Below are positions 25,565-34,872 of a stretch of DNA of 64,000 nt, piece by piece (position 1 is the first letter of the stretch; every line of letters begins with the position of its first letter). A model generated the notes under the pieces. It ran no database searches. It saw only the letters and a program-made list of their open reading frames with translations, and was not told the DNA's origin. The DNA is from JALZKA01 sp963753385 (GTDB lineage: Bacteria > Actinomycetota > Thermoleophilia > Solirubrobacterales > 70-9), in contig CAVWCC010000007.1 in the NCBI GenBank assembly GCA_963753385.1, positions 372,001 to 436,000 of the forward strand, read 5' to 3'. Both the position numbers and the translations under genes were made by a program.

Positions 25565-27936
25565 GGTAGTCGCGGCTCGAGCGTCAGCACGCGCCAGGGC
25601 GCCTCGCCGGCCATCGGCTGGGTCAGGCCGTCACGCCAGCGGGGCTGGAGGTCGTCGTAGTTGGGGCTGCCGGGGTGGCCGGAGTTCCCGGTGAACTGCT
25701 GCCAGCGGGAGCGGTCGGGGTCGGCCGGGTCGGCGACCATTCGCCAGCATGGCGCCCAGATCGCCTCGAATGGATCGTTGGGATCCCAGCCGACCTGGGC
25801 GACGGTCTCCTGGCCGCCGCCGACCTCGACCGAGCGGCTGAAGATCCGCGCGAACACGGGGTTCGCGGACCCCAGCGCGTGCGGGAAGTGAAGCTCGTGC
25901 ACCTCGCCCCAGCGCCAGGCCTCCGGGTCCGCGCCGAATCGGCTCGAGAGCTCATCGAGCGCCGCGCCCAGAGCATCGAGCGCAAGCTCGTCCCAGGGCC
26001 GGCCGACCAGCTCCTCGTCGCCCTCGTCCCAGAGGGCGAGCAGGTGGGACTGCCAGCGCCACGGCGAGGTCACATGTGCGAGGAAGCCGTTGTCCGCGCG
26101 GTCGAGCCAACGCTCGGCCAGATCACGGTCGCCGATCGCCGCCCGGGCGACCTCGCGTGCGAAGCGCAGCGTGAAGGCCTGGTAGATCGTGGCGGCCACC
26201 GATCCAGGCTCCATGCGCCCGTCCCAGCTCCGGAGGCGCTCGATCGCCCGGGTCTCGGGCTGGTCTCGTGGTCGCAGCCGGGCGAGGCGGTGGGCGGTCT
26301 CGAGCCCCGGCAGCGACAGCAGGTCGGTCTGCATCCGGGCGAAGCCGTCGAGGTCGTGGTCGTCGGCGGCCTCGATCAGCTCCTCGATCCGCGCGGCGCG
26401 GTATCCGTCGAGGTAATCGCTCGTTAGGTGGTGCGGGTAGTCGTCGGGCTCGATCCGGTTGTTTGCGGTGACGACGAAGCCGGTGTCCGGGTCGGTGAGC
26501 TCGGGCAGCTCCTCGTAGGGAACCCATCCGTCCCACTCGTCCTCGCCGCTCCAGCCACACCGCGGCAGGTCGGGTGAGCCGCCGCGGCGAACCGGGATCC
26601 GGCCGACCGTCTTGTAGCCGATCGACCCGGAGGAATCCGCCCAGACCAGGTTCGAGACCGGCGTGTGGTGATCCGCGAGCAGGTTGAGCAGCTCGGCGCC
26701 GCTCGTCACCCGCAGGACCCCGGTGTTGGCCCGAGTGATCGCCGGGAACGAGGCAGGCATCCAGCTCAGGGCCAGCGGCTCGCTCTCGTCGGCGCGAAGC
26801 GCCTCGTTCACCAGCGGCCCGTGGTGCGTGGAGCGGACGACGAGCCGCTCGGGCTCGGCGCCGCGGACCGGAATCTCGTGCTCGAGCACCTCGAGGTCGC
26901 GCCACTCGTCCTCGAACAGGTAGCGCTCGCCCTCGATGCGCTCGACGAAGAGGTCCATGACATCGGCCATGACGTTCGTGAACGTCCACGCGACGTCGTT
27001 GTTCTGCCCGAAGACCAGCCCCGGCATGCCGGGAAGCGATCCGCCACGGCCGAAACGCCCGCCTCCGTAGAGGCCCATCTGGTAGGTGATCCCGGGCATC
27101 GAGGGAGGCAGGTGCGGATCGCCCGCGACCAGGGCTCCGCCGGTCGCGGACCGCGACGGGGATACCGCCCAGTTGTTCGAGCCCGTGGCCTGGGGCGCGA
27201 GCCCGAGGAACCGCCTGACCTCCGCCGCGCGGGCGAGCACGGACTCGCCCGCGTGCGCCGGCACGCCCGGCGTCAGGACCACCGGGTGGCCCTCGGGATA
27301 GGTGGGGTCGAGGCGGGCGGCCAGCTCGGGGCCGAGCTCGCGGGCCATCTCGGCTCGCAGCAACTCGCGCTCCCAGTTGGTCGAGAGCCCGAACGACAGA
27401 AGCTTGTGCGCCGCGAGGCAGTCCGCCGGTGACCAAGGCTCGAACTCGGCGCGGAGGATCTGTAGCTCGGCCGGCATGGCTCCCGAAACCTCGGCGGCGG
27501 TGTTGATCCCGGCGCTGAAGGCGCGAAGCGCGTTTCGCAGGTCCGGTTCCAGGGCGGCGGCCTCGGCCTCCGCGATGCGCGCCATGCCGAGGGTCAGGAG
27601 GAACCGGTCCGACGCCAGCGCGTCCGGCCCGGCGATTTCCGCGAGCCTCCCGCGCGCCACGCGCCGGTAGAGGTCGAGCTGCCAGAGCCGGTCCTGCCCG
27701 TGGCAGAACCCCTGCCCGAACCAGAGATCCTGCTCTTCGCGGGCGTGCACGTGCGGCACCCCCCAGCGGTCTCGCCGGATCTCGATCCGCTCGCCTGGCC
27801 CCGAGACGGTGATCGTCCCCTCGGCGGCGGGCAGCGAGCGCTTGAAGAGCTGCCACCAGAGGCCGGCGGCAGCACCCGCCGCCACCGCGCCTGTAGCCGC
27901 CCCGAAGATGCCGGCCTTGCGCGCGATCCCGCTCAC
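25561..27936 (-). CDS. Penicillin acylase-family hydrolase (Ntn hydrolase)
   Basis: The 791-residue precursor has an N-terminal hydrophobic segment (residues 7-28, GIFGAATGAVAAGAAAGLWW) that may anchor or export it. The alpha-chain motif is WGVPHVHAREEQDLWFGQGF-like, then CHGQDRLWQLDLYRRVARGR. The cleavage site and nucleophile region is TGSNNWAVSPSRSATGGALV, where the serine of GSNNW becomes the free N-terminal nucleophile. DPHLPPSMPGITYQMGL follows. Relatives cleave beta-lactam side chains or acyl-homoserine lactones; the substrate here is not known. GTG 27936 overlaps the stop of the upstream MBL gene (GTGA). Its own stop lies inside an interspersed repeat. Confidence 0.9.
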   Translation of the reverse strand: MSGIARKAGIFGAATGAVAAGAAAGLWWQLFKRSLPAAEGTITVSGPGERIEIRRDRWGVPHVHAREEQDLWFGQGFCHGQDRLWQLDLYRRVARGRLAEIAGPDALASDRFLLTLGMARIAEAEAAALEPDLRNALRAFSAGINTAAEVSGAMPAELQILRAEFEPWSPADCLAAHKLLSFGLSTNWERELLRAEMARELGPELAARLDPTYPEGHPVVLTPGVPAHAGESVLARAAEVRRFLGLAPQATGSNNWAVSPSRSATGGALVAGDPHLPPSMPGITYQMGLYGGGRFGRGGSLPGMPGLVFGQNNDVAWTFTNVMADVMDLFVERIEGERYLFEDEWRDLEVLEHEIPVRGAEPERLVVRSTHHGPLVNEALRADESEPLALSWMPASFPAITRANTGVLRVTSGAELLNLLADHHTPVSNLVWADSSGSIGYKTVGRIPVRRGGSPDLPRCGWSGEDEWDGWVPYEELPELTDPDTGFVVTANNRIEPDDYPHHLTSDYLDGYRAARIEELIEAADDHDLDGFARMQTDLLSLPGLETAHRLARLRPRDQPETRAIERLRSWDGRMEPGSVAATIYQAFTLRFAREVARAAIGDRDLAERWLDRADNGFLAHVTSPWRWQSHLLALWDEGDEELVGRPWDELALDALGAALDELSSRFGADPEAWRWGEVHELHFPHALGSANPVFARIFSRSVEVGGGQETVAQVGWDPNDPFEAIWAPCWRMVADPADPDRSRWQQFTGNSGHPGSPNYDDLQPRWRDGLTQPMAGEAPWRVLTLEPRLP

Positions 27937-28694
27937 TGCCCCAGCTCCGCCGGGTCGAGGCGCCCCTCCGCCTCGAGCTTCTCGAGGTGGGCCTCCATCG
28001 CGACCGCCGCCGCGGGTCGCAGGATCTCAGGCACGTCGTCCCACACGCTGTCGAGAAGTCTCGCGCGCGAGCGCTCGCCGGCGTCGAGCGCCTCGACGAG
28101 CCGCGCCTCACGCTCCGCCCGGTGCCCGAGGTACTCGTCGATCTTCGCCTTCGGATCCTCGATCAGCGGGCCGTGGCCCGGCGCGAACAGCCCGGCGTCG
28201 AGCCGCCGAACCCGCCGCAGCGACGCGAGATAGTCGGCGAGCGACCCGCCGAACGCTGCCGACGGCACGATCGTCGAGCCCTGCCCGAGGATCAGGTCGC
28301 CGCAGAAACAAACGCCCTCCCAAACGAACACCACGTGGTCGCGCGCGTGCCCGGGCGTCGGAATGACCTCGAGCGGCCCCACCTGCGCCGAACCGGTCCC
28401 TCGTCCAGCCGTGACATGCAGCGGCGCGTCTCCAAGGATCACCGAGCTCTCGTCCCCCGCACCGACATCCCCCCACAGGAGAGTGAGTCCAAGGCGCTCG
28501 ACAGCGGCCGAGTGATCCGCGTGCGAGTGGGTGAGCACCACGCCCTGAATGCCACCGCGCGCCTCTCCCTCCGCCCGCACCGCATCCAGGTGCCCGGCGT
28601 CATCCGGCCCCGGGTCGATCACGTAGGCAGGGTTGCGGCCCACGACATACGTGTTCGTCCCACCGAGCGTCATCGGCCCAGGGTTGGGCGCCAC
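27933..28694 (-). CDS. MBL-fold metallo-hydrolase (LACTB2/glyoxalase II-like)
   Basis: The 253-residue product starts MAPNPGPMTLGGTNTYVVG, typical of the LACTB2-like branch. The ligands are in GVVLTHSHADHSAAVERLGL, PTPGHARDHVVFVWEG, FCGDLILGQGSTIV and FAPGHGPLIEDPKAKIDEYL, and a C-terminal winged-helix-like region follows (EILRPAAAVAMEAHLEKLEA). Such proteins act as thioesterases or as single-strand endoribonucleases; sequence does not decide. It lies 19 bases after the WYL regulator gene and is coupled to the acylase-family gene. Confidence 0.88.
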   Translation of the reverse strand: MAPNPGPMTLGGTNTYVVGRNPAYVIDPGPDDAGHLDAVRAEGEARGGIQGVVLTHSHADHSAAVERLGLTLLWGDVGAGDESSVILGDAPLHVTAGRGTGSAQVGPLEVIPTPGHARDHVVFVWEGVCFCGDLILGQGSTIVPSAAFGGSLADYLASLRRVRRLDAGLFAPGHGPLIEDPKAKIDEYLGHRAEREARLVEALDAGERSRARLLDSVWDDVPEILRPAAAVAMEAHLEKLEAEGRLDPAELGQ

Positions 28695-28713
28695 GAGGAG
28701 CTCCGCGTCGGCG

Positions 28714-30771
28714 TCAGGAAGAGACGGCAGCGAGAACCGCCTCGCGGGCGTCGTCCGGCTCGAGCGCGACGAGGTCGCCGGCGCCCTTGAGGATCTCGCG
28801 CACGAGCCATTCAGTCGAGCCGTAGGGAACCTCGACGACCACCGCGCCGTCGGCCAGCTCCTCGACGACGGTGCGTTCCTCGCGCAGCCACCGCGCCCGC
28901 TCGGGGGCGACCCAGACGCGGGCCACGCCGGCGCTGGCGACCTCGCCGTGCGCGAGCCATTCCTGCTCGGCGAGCAGCTCGCCGATCCCCTCCCGAGGCT
29001 CGAACTCGTGGTCGGTCATCCGCGCCTCCTTCATCCGATCCAGCCGGAAGTGCCGCGTGTCCGAGCGGCGGACGTCGTAGCAGCCGAGGTACCAGCCCTC
29101 GGGGCCGTTCACGAGCTGGTAGGGCTCGACCTCGCGCTTCACGAACTCGTCCTCGTTCTCCTTGTAGTAATGGAGCTCCAGCACCCGGTGGAGGTGGATC
29201 GCCTCGTTCACGGTGCGGACCACGTGCGAGTCGTCGCGGCCGGGCGCGATCTCGAGTCCCTCCTGGGACGGGTCGTGGCCGAGCGCGCCGACGATCTTGT
29301 CCCGCGCGGTCGCGAGGCCCGCCTGCGGCAGGTGATCGCCGAACAGGTCGATCGCGGCGACCAGCGCCTTGGCCTCGAGCGGCAGCAGGCGGGCCGGGCG
29401 GGCGAAGTTGTCGCCGTAGGTGTCGGGGTCGACCTCGATCTGGTCGCCCACGATCTCCGCGTAGAGGACGTAGGTGCCGCCGCCGAAGTTGACGACATTC
29501 AGGACGTCGATGTCCTCGCGCAGCTCGTCGAGCGAGATGTTGAGCTCCTTCGTCGCAAGGTCCACCGGGAGCGTGTCCTCCTCGCGCGCGGCGCCGATCA
29601 TGAGCCCGGCCAACGTGACCAGCCGTGCGAAGCGCTCGGGCCGGATCACCGACTCGGAGCGGCCGCGGCTGCCGTTGCTCCGGGTCGGCCTGCCCTCGGC
29701 CTCGAGCACGGGGCGAGCGACGGTCGACGCGACGTCGAACTCCCCGCGGTGGCGCTCGCGAAGCAGCTTGAGCCGCTTGGCGCCCTCGGTCGCCGCCTTC
29801 GAGGGAGCGATCAGCTGCGCGTTCTCCCGCCAGCTCAGCACCCACGAGATCAGCTGGCGGATCGAGGCGTACTCGGTCTCGTAGACCATTCCCCGGCCCT
29901 TGACTCCGTCCGCCTTGGTGACCTTGCGGAGGCTCCCGTACTTGCCGAAGTCGCGCTCGACGAGCCAGGCGATCCGCTCGCGCACGAACACCTGGGCCGT
30001 GCCCTCGAGCTCGCCCATCTGCCATTCCGCCCGCGAGGCGTAGTCGCGTCGGTCGAAGTCCTCGGGCGGGCTGAAGTCGTGCTCGGCCTTGCTCGCGTAG
30101 GAGACCTTGCCCGTGATCCGCGAGAGCCGGAAGACGCGCACGGCGTCGCGCTCGTGCGAGTAGCCGATCAAATAGAACTGGCCGTCGCGGAAGACGAGGT
30201 GGTAGGGGTTGACCTTGCGGTCGGAGACCTCGTCGCGCTGCATCGTGTAGTAGCTGAACTCGATCGTCTTGCGGCGCGAGATCGCCGTCTCGATCTTCGC
30301 GAGCCGCTGTGAGAGCTCACGGCCGCCGCCGTCGGTCGAGAGCCGGACGTCGATCGGCACCGGCTCGCCCTCGTTCAGCGGGCTCGTCCGGCCCCACGAC
30401 ACCTGCTGGAGCGCGAGGCGAAGCGGCTCGGCGTACGCGAACTCGCCGTCGAGCAGGCCGAGCGCCGTGCGCAGCGCGGCCAGCTCGCCGTCCGAGAACT
30501 CGATCGCCGGCAGGTAGTAGTTCTCCGGCGGCAGCGCGTAGAGCTCGGCCTCGAAGAACCCCTCGGCGGGCTTGTCGACCTGCAGCGAGATGCCGAGGCT
30601 CTCGAGCTCGGCGCGGTCCGCGTAAAAGCGGCGCGCGAACGCGTCCTCGTTCATCGAGCTGTACCCCTCGACCTCGCGCTTGATTTCCAGCGCCGAAACT
30701 GGGCGCCGGTTGGCCATCAAGAATGAGATCAACGAGAGCTGCCGAATCAGCTTCTCGGTGTCCTTGGCCAT
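28714..30771 (-). CDS. pafBC: Double WYL-domain transcriptional regulator (fused PafB-PafC type)
   Basis: The 685-residue product contains two copies of an HTH-WYL unit in one chain. Unit 1: HTH in residues 5-65 (LIRQLSLISFLMANRRPVSA) and WYL near 180-235 (TIEFSYYTMQRDEVSDRKVN, PYHLVFRDGQFYLIGYSHER). Unit 2: residues about 370-685, with LVTLAGLMIGAAREEDTLPV and LELHYYKENEDEFVKREVEP with YQLVNGPEGWYLGCYDVRRS. In most actinobacteria PafB and PafC are separate and adjacent and activate DNA-damage genes; fused forms are known. No proteasome or pafA gene is adjacent here. The DNA-damage role is inferred from that family. Confidence 0.86.
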   Translation of the reverse strand: MAKDTEKLIRQLSLISFLMANRRPVSALEIKREVEGYSSMNEDAFARRFYADRAELESLGISLQVDKPAEGFFEAELYALPPENYYLPAIEFSDGELAALRTALGLLDGEFAYAEPLRLALQQVSWGRTSPLNEGEPVPIDVRLSTDGGGRELSQRLAKIETAISRRKTIEFSYYTMQRDEVSDRKVNPYHLVFRDGQFYLIGYSHERDAVRVFRLSRITGKVSYASKAEHDFSPPEDFDRRDYASRAEWQMGELEGTAQVFVRERIAWLVERDFGKYGSLRKVTKADGVKGRGMVYETEYASIRQLISWVLSWRENAQLIAPSKAATEGAKRLKLLRERHRGEFDVASTVARPVLEAEGRPTRSNGSRGRSESVIRPERFARLVTLAGLMIGAAREEDTLPVDLATKELNISLDELREDIDVLNVVNFGGGTYVLYAEIVGDQIEVDPDTYGDNFARPARLLPLEAKALVAAIDLFGDHLPQAGLATARDKIVGALGHDPSQEGLEIAPGRDDSHVVRTVNEAIHLHRVLELHYYKENEDEFVKREVEPYQLVNGPEGWYLGCYDVRRSDTRHFRLDRMKEARMTDHEFEPREGIGELLAEQEWLAHGEVASAGVARVWVAPERARWLREERTVVEELADGAVVVEVPYGSTEWLVREILKGAGDLVALEPDDAREAVLAAVSS

Positions 30772-30938
30772 CCTTCAGCGAGGATATTGAGGGACGGGTG
30801 CCGTCTTCGAGGAGGACTGCACCGCAAAGTCCGTGATTTGCCTACGCTTCCGTTGCTCAGGGAGGAATGAACAAGCCCTCACTTGATCGGCGCCGGGACA
30901 GTCATCAGCCCGATGGAGCGCTGCAGGGACCTGGCCGA

Positions 30939-30944
30939 TAGGCT
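30939..30944 (+). promoter_or_regulatory. -10 box of likely leaderless transcript
   Basis: TAGGCT 9 bases before the ATG at 30954; no ribosome site between them. Confidence 0.45.
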
Positions 30945-30953
30945 GCCGTTCGG

Positions 30954-31259
30954 ATGATCGGCGCGGGGACCATCATCAATCCGATCATCAAGATCGTGAC
31001 GACCGTGATCATCCTCGGCGCGATCTACCTGTTCTTCGTGAAGCCGGCCCTCGACACGACGAACAACGCGTTCGAGGAGTTCGGGCTCGACAACCTCTCC
31101 GAGACGTTCGAGGGGCTGCCGACCGACATCCAGGACCAGGTCGACTCGGCACTCGAGGGGACCGGCCGGACCGAGGCGTCGAGGCTCGGCGACTGCATCA
31201 CGCGAGTGCAGCCCGACACCGACAAGATCCAGCGCTGCGTCGAGCGGTTCTCGCCCTAG
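30954..31259 (+). CDS. Small single-pass membrane protein, unknown function
   Basis: The 101-residue product has one N-terminal membrane helix (residues about 8-28, INPIIKIVTTVIILGAIYLF). A polar tail then carries two cysteines (GDCITRVQPDTDKIQRCVER) that could form a disulfide outside the cell. Family not recognised. It starts after a TAGGCT box without a ribosome site, so it may be leaderless. It converges on the HD-domain gene and is divergent from the WYL regulator, with 180 bases of mostly featureless sequence upstream. Confidence 0.7.
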   Translation: MIGAGTIINPIIKIVTTVIILGAIYLFFVKPALDTTNNAFEEFGLDNLSETFEGLPTDIQDQVDSALEGTGRTEASRLGDCITRVQPDTDKIQRCVERFSP

Positions 31260-31265
31260 CGGGGA

Positions 31266-32288
31266 TCAGGCCGCGTCGCGGCCGCTGAAGTACGCCGCCG
31301 AGTCGAGGCCCCGGTCGAACTTCGACCAGGATTGCCCGTCGGGGAGCTCGCGCTCGATCCGGTCGAAGCTGCCGAGCTTGCCGCCGAGGTTGTCCATCGC
31401 GTGGACCAGCGTCGCCTCGCGGGTCGCCGGCACGACTGGCGAACCGTGCTCGAGCGCGCCGTGGTGCGAGAGGACGATGTGCAGCACTGCCTGGCCCAGT
31501 TCCCGATCGAAGCCCTCGATCGACTCGATCGCCCGGCGCACCAGGTAGTAGCCGAGCGGGATCTCGCCCTGGAGGCGGCCCGCGTCGGTGAGGTCGATGG
31601 CGAGCGGGTCGTCGTTGTAGGCCTGCGTCTTGCCGATGTCGTGGAGCAGCGCGCCGGTGACCGCTACGTCGCGGTCGACGCCGGGGAACGCGGACGCGGC
31701 GGAGCTGACGGCGTTCGCGACCGAAAGCGAGTGGTCGAGAAGCCCGTGGGCGAAGGCCTGGTGGTAGTACTTCGCCGCCGGAGCCACGCTGAAGCGCTTC
31801 CAGATCCGCGACTCGGGCGCGAAGAAGAGGTCGAGCAGGGCACGAAGCTGCGGGTTCTGGATCGTGGCGAGCAGGTCGCGAAGGCCGGTCTCGAGGTGCT
31901 CGACCGGCACCGGCGAGCCCTCGACCAGGTCGACGTGCTCGTACTCCTCATCCAGCGCCGGGCGAATCGAGTCGAGGGTGATCTTCGACCCGTACTGCGG
32001 GTGGACCGAGAAGCGGCCCTCGATGTAGACGACGGTGCCCGGCTCGGAGCACTCGAAGCACACGTCGACGTCCTCCCAGGCGACCGCCTCGACGGCGCCG
32101 GTGCGGTCGGCGACAATGAGCTTCACGAAGTCCTCGCCGTTCCTCCGTGTGAGGCGGCTGCGCTCACGCACGGCGAACGCCCCGCTGACGCGGTCGCCCT
32201 CGGCGAGGTCGCGCACGAACACGCGCTCCGCGGGCGCAACCGAGGGCCCGAGGGTGGGCTGTGTCGCGAGTCTGGGTGGTGAGTTCAT
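31266..32288 (-). CDS. OB-fold plus HD-domain phosphohydrolase (YhaM-like)
   Basis: The 340-residue product has an N-terminal OB fold (RVFVRDLAEGDRVSGAFAVR, KLIVADRTGAVEAVAWEDVD) and an HD domain (YYHQAFAHGLLDHSLSVANA, with the HD pair in GALLHDIGKTQAY and a later VLSHHG). This plan is that of YhaM/CBF1 3'-5' exoribonucleases of Firmicutes. Exonuclease activity here is inferred. An upstream TTG at 32300 is possible; ATG 32288 fits the N terminus better. Confidence 0.88.
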   Translation of the reverse strand: MNSPPRLATQPTLGPSVAPAERVFVRDLAEGDRVSGAFAVRERSRLTRRNGEDFVKLIVADRTGAVEAVAWEDVDVCFECSEPGTVVYIEGRFSVHPQYGSKITLDSIRPALDEEYEHVDLVEGSPVPVEHLETGLRDLLATIQNPQLRALLDLFFAPESRIWKRFSVAPAAKYYHQAFAHGLLDHSLSVANAVSSAASAFPGVDRDVAVTGALLHDIGKTQAYNDDPLAIDLTDAGRLQGEIPLGYYLVRRAIESIEGFDRELGQAVLHIVLSHHGALEHGSPVVPATREATLVHAMDNLGGKLGSFDRIERELPDGQSWSKFDRGLDSAAYFSGRDAA

Positions 32289-32449
32289 TCTTCGGCCCAA
32301 GGTAGTAAGAGGGCCGGACGGCCATCTCTCCCCTGAAAGGTCGCTTGCGGGGCCGAAAAGCTGACGCCGTCAGCGGCGGCGACTCCCCCGCGTGAGCCGC
32401 GCCCGCCGCTCGCCGACCTGCCGGACACCGCGCCGTCGCCGCGGCCCTC

Positions 32450-32455
32450 GATACT
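32450..32455 (+). promoter_or_regulatory. -10 box of likely leaderless transcript
   Basis: GATACT 6 bases before the ATG at 32462, a spacing that places the first transcribed base at the start codon. Confidence 0.5.
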
Positions 32456-32461
32456 TGTTCG

Positions 32462-34051
32462 ATGACCACGGCCGCCCACAACGGCTCGAACGGCTCCGGT
32501 CCGTCCGGCACGGCGGCGCCCGACCACGAGGTCGCGATCGTCGGCGCCGGGATCAGCGGCCTGGGCATGGGCGCGGCGCTGCTGCACGCGGGGATCGACG
32601 ACTTCGTGATCTTCGAGCGCGCCGCCGACGTCGGCGGCACCTGGCGCGACAACACCTATCCGGGCATCGGCGTCGACATCCCGACGTTCGCGTACCAGTT
32701 CTCGTACGAGCTGAAGCCCGACTGGTCGCGCTTCTTCGCCAAGGGCCACGAGGTGAAGGAGTACATCGACGACTACGTCGTCAAGTACGGGCTCGCCGGG
32801 CACGTCCGTCTCTCCAGCGAGATCGCGGCGCGGACTTGGGACGAGGACGCCCACCTGTGGCGGCTTCAGGCGAACGGCGAGGAGGTCACCGCGCGCTTCG
32901 TCGTCAGCGCGATCGGCGCCTTCGTCGACCCGAAGCCGTCGGGGCTCGAGGGGCTCGACGACTTCGAGGGCAAGATCATCCACTCGGCGCGCTGGGACCA
33001 CGACTACGACCTGGCCGGAAAGCGGGTCGCGATCGTCGGCACCGGAGCCAGCGCCGTGCAGATCGTGCCCGAGATCGCGCGCGAGGTGGGGCGGCTCGAC
33101 GTCTACCAGCGCACCCCGATCTGGATCTCGCCCAAGTTCGACCCGGAGATACCCGGGTGGCTCCAGGCGCTGTTCCGCCGGGTGCCGCTGGTCCAGCGCG
33201 CCTTCTACGAGGGCTGCTCGGCGATCGTCGAGTTCATCCTCACGTTCATGGTGGTCAACTTCGGCCGCTTCTCCTTCCCGGTCCGCCAGGCCGAGGCGCG
33301 GTGCAAGCGCTGGCTCGAGATCTGCGTGGAGGACCCGGAGATCCGCGCGAAGCTCACCCCCGACTACAACCTCGGCTGCAAGCGGCCGAGCATCTCCAAC
33401 ACCTACCTGCGCGCCTTCAACCGCGGCAACGTCGAACTCGTGACCGACGGGATCGAGCGGATCACTGCCGGCGGGATCCGCACCGTCGGCGGGACCGAGC
33501 GCGAGGTGGACGCGGTCGTGCTCGCGACCGGCTTCCGGCTCGCGTCGGATCCGGAGAACTTCCGCCGCACGCCCGTCCGCGGCCGCGACGGCTTCGATCT
33601 CGCGACCCACTACGAGCAGCACCGGCTGAAGTCATACGAGGGGATCAGCATGCCGGGCCTCCCGAACCACTTCATGATGTTCGGCCCGCACGGCTTCACC
33701 GGCGCGGCCTGGCACGTGCTCGTCCAGAACACGGCGCGCCACGTGGTCCGGGTGATCGAGGAGAGCCGGCGACGCGACGCGACCGCCGTCGAGGTGACGC
33801 CCGAGGCGACCGAGCGCTTCTTCGCGATGGTCGAGCGCCGCCTCGCCGGGTCGCTGTGGGCGGTCGGCAGCTGCTCGACCGCGAACAGCTACTACTACGA
33901 CCACCACGGCGACACGCCGTACTTGCGCCCGACCTCGTCCTGGCAGGCACGCCGGGCAGCCGCGAGGTTCCCGCTCGACGACTACCGCTACGAGCGGCTC
34001 GAGGCTGGCTCGCCGGCCGTCGCCCCCGCCTTGGCGAGTTCCACGTTGTAG
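32462..34051 (+). CDS. Flavin-containing Baeyer-Villiger-type monooxygenase
   Basis: The 529-residue product has an FAD-binding GxGxxG (VAIVGAGISGLGMGAALLHA), the motif GGTWRDNTYPGIGVDIPTF, and an NADPH-binding loop (RVAIVGTGASAVQIVPEIAR). A late ATGFRLASDPENFRR and FMMFGPHGFTGAAWHVLVQN follow. These fit class B flavoprotein monooxygenases, which insert oxygen next to ketones or oxidise heteroatoms. The substrate is unknown. The last 64 bases overlap the end of the convergent yihY-like gene. Residues after about 508 are unusual, so the present C-terminal tail may be an effect of a lost stop. Confidence 0.9.
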   Translation: MTTAAHNGSNGSGPSGTAAPDHEVAIVGAGISGLGMGAALLHAGIDDFVIFERAADVGGTWRDNTYPGIGVDIPTFAYQFSYELKPDWSRFFAKGHEVKEYIDDYVVKYGLAGHVRLSSEIAARTWDEDAHLWRLQANGEEVTARFVVSAIGAFVDPKPSGLEGLDDFEGKIIHSARWDHDYDLAGKRVAIVGTGASAVQIVPEIAREVGRLDVYQRTPIWISPKFDPEIPGWLQALFRRVPLVQRAFYEGCSAIVEFILTFMVVNFGRFSFPVRQAEARCKRWLEICVEDPEIRAKLTPDYNLGCKRPSISNTYLRAFNRGNVELVTDGIERITAGGIRTVGGTEREVDAVVLATGFRLASDPENFRRTPVRGRDGFDLATHYEQHRLKSYEGISMPGLPNHFMMFGPHGFTGAAWHVLVQNTARHVVRVIEESRRRDATAVEVTPEATERFFAMVERRLAGSLWAVGSCSTANSYYYDHHGDTPYLRPTSSWQARRAAARFPLDDYRYERLEAGSPAVAPALASSTL

Positions 34052-34872
34052 GTCGCCCCGACCAGCAGCGCCAGGTTCGAGATCCAGAGCCAGATCAGGA
34101 ACACGATCACCCCGGCAAGGCTGCCGTAGGTGTTCGCGTAGGAGCCGAAGTTCGCGAGGTAGATGGCGAACCCCGCCGACGCCGCCAGCCAGAGCACCAT
34201 CGCGAGCAGGCTCCCGGGCAATAGAGCCCGAAACCTCCGGTGCTGGACGTTCGGGCCCTCGAAGAGGAGAACTCCGAACAGAACCACGATCACCGCGGCG
34301 AGCGCCGGCCACTTGAGGATCGACCAGAGCGTGAGCGCGGTGTCTCCGATTCCGGCCTCCGTCCCGATCGCCTCCGCCACCGGTCCGGTGAGGAGCAGGG
34401 CCAGGAGCGCGACCGCGAGGACCAGCAGCAGGAAGAAGGTCAGCGCGACCTGGCGAGGGAGGTTCTTCCAGAAGGGCCGGGTCTCCTCGACCTCGTGGAT
34501 CGCGTTGGCCGCGCGGTTGAACGCGCGGATGTACCCGGACGCGCTGTAGACCGAGACGGCCAGCCCGATCGCGAGGGCATAGCCCGCGCCCCCGCCCTCG
34601 ATCGCACCCTGGGCCACGTCCTCGAAGGTCTCGTCGGCCGACCCCGGCGCGACGTCCTCGATGATGCGCAGCACTCCGTCGACAGTGGAGTCGTCGCCGA
34701 ACACCCCGACGAGCGCGACCAGGACGATGATCCCGGGGAAGACCGCGAGGATCGCGTAGTAGGTGAGCCCGGCGGCTTGGTCGCCGAGATGAAGCCGGTC
34801 GAAGGCGCCGGGGACGGCGAGGGCTGCCCGAACCGGGCGCGAGTCCTTGAGCGCCGCCAACCGGGAAGCCAT
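33988..34872 (-). CDS. YihY/UPF0761 family inner-membrane protein
   Basis: The 294-residue product has six hydrophobic stretches, for example LTYYAILAVFPGIIVLVALV, VALTFFLLLVLAVALLALLL and LPGSLLAMVLWLAASAGFAI. The family marker LTYYAILAVFP comes early and LAGVIVFLIWLWISNLALLV late. These proteins were once called ribonuclease BN by mistake; the function is unsettled. The ATG at 34872 shares its bases with the ATG of the divergent MFS gene (CCATGG), leaving no untranscribed gap. Confidence 0.9.
   Translation of the reverse strand: MASRLAALKDSRPVRAALAVPGAFDRLHLGDQAAGLTYYAILAVFPGIIVLVALVGVFGDDSTVDGVLRIIEDVAPGSADETFEDVAQGAIEGGGAGYALAIGLAVSVYSASGYIRAFNRAANAIHEVEETRPFWKNLPRQVALTFFLLLVLAVALLALLLTGPVAEAIGTEAGIGDTALTLWSILKWPALAAVIVVLFGVLLFEGPNVQHRRFRALLPGSLLAMVLWLAASAGFAIYLANFGSYANTYGSLAGVIVFLIWLWISNLALLVGATYNVELAKAGATAGEPASSRS

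Noticed and set aside
26123..28111. 662-codon minus-strand frame within the acylase-like gene
   Set aside because: Alternative frame of the acylase-like gene, which itself shows clear Ntn-hydrolase motifs.
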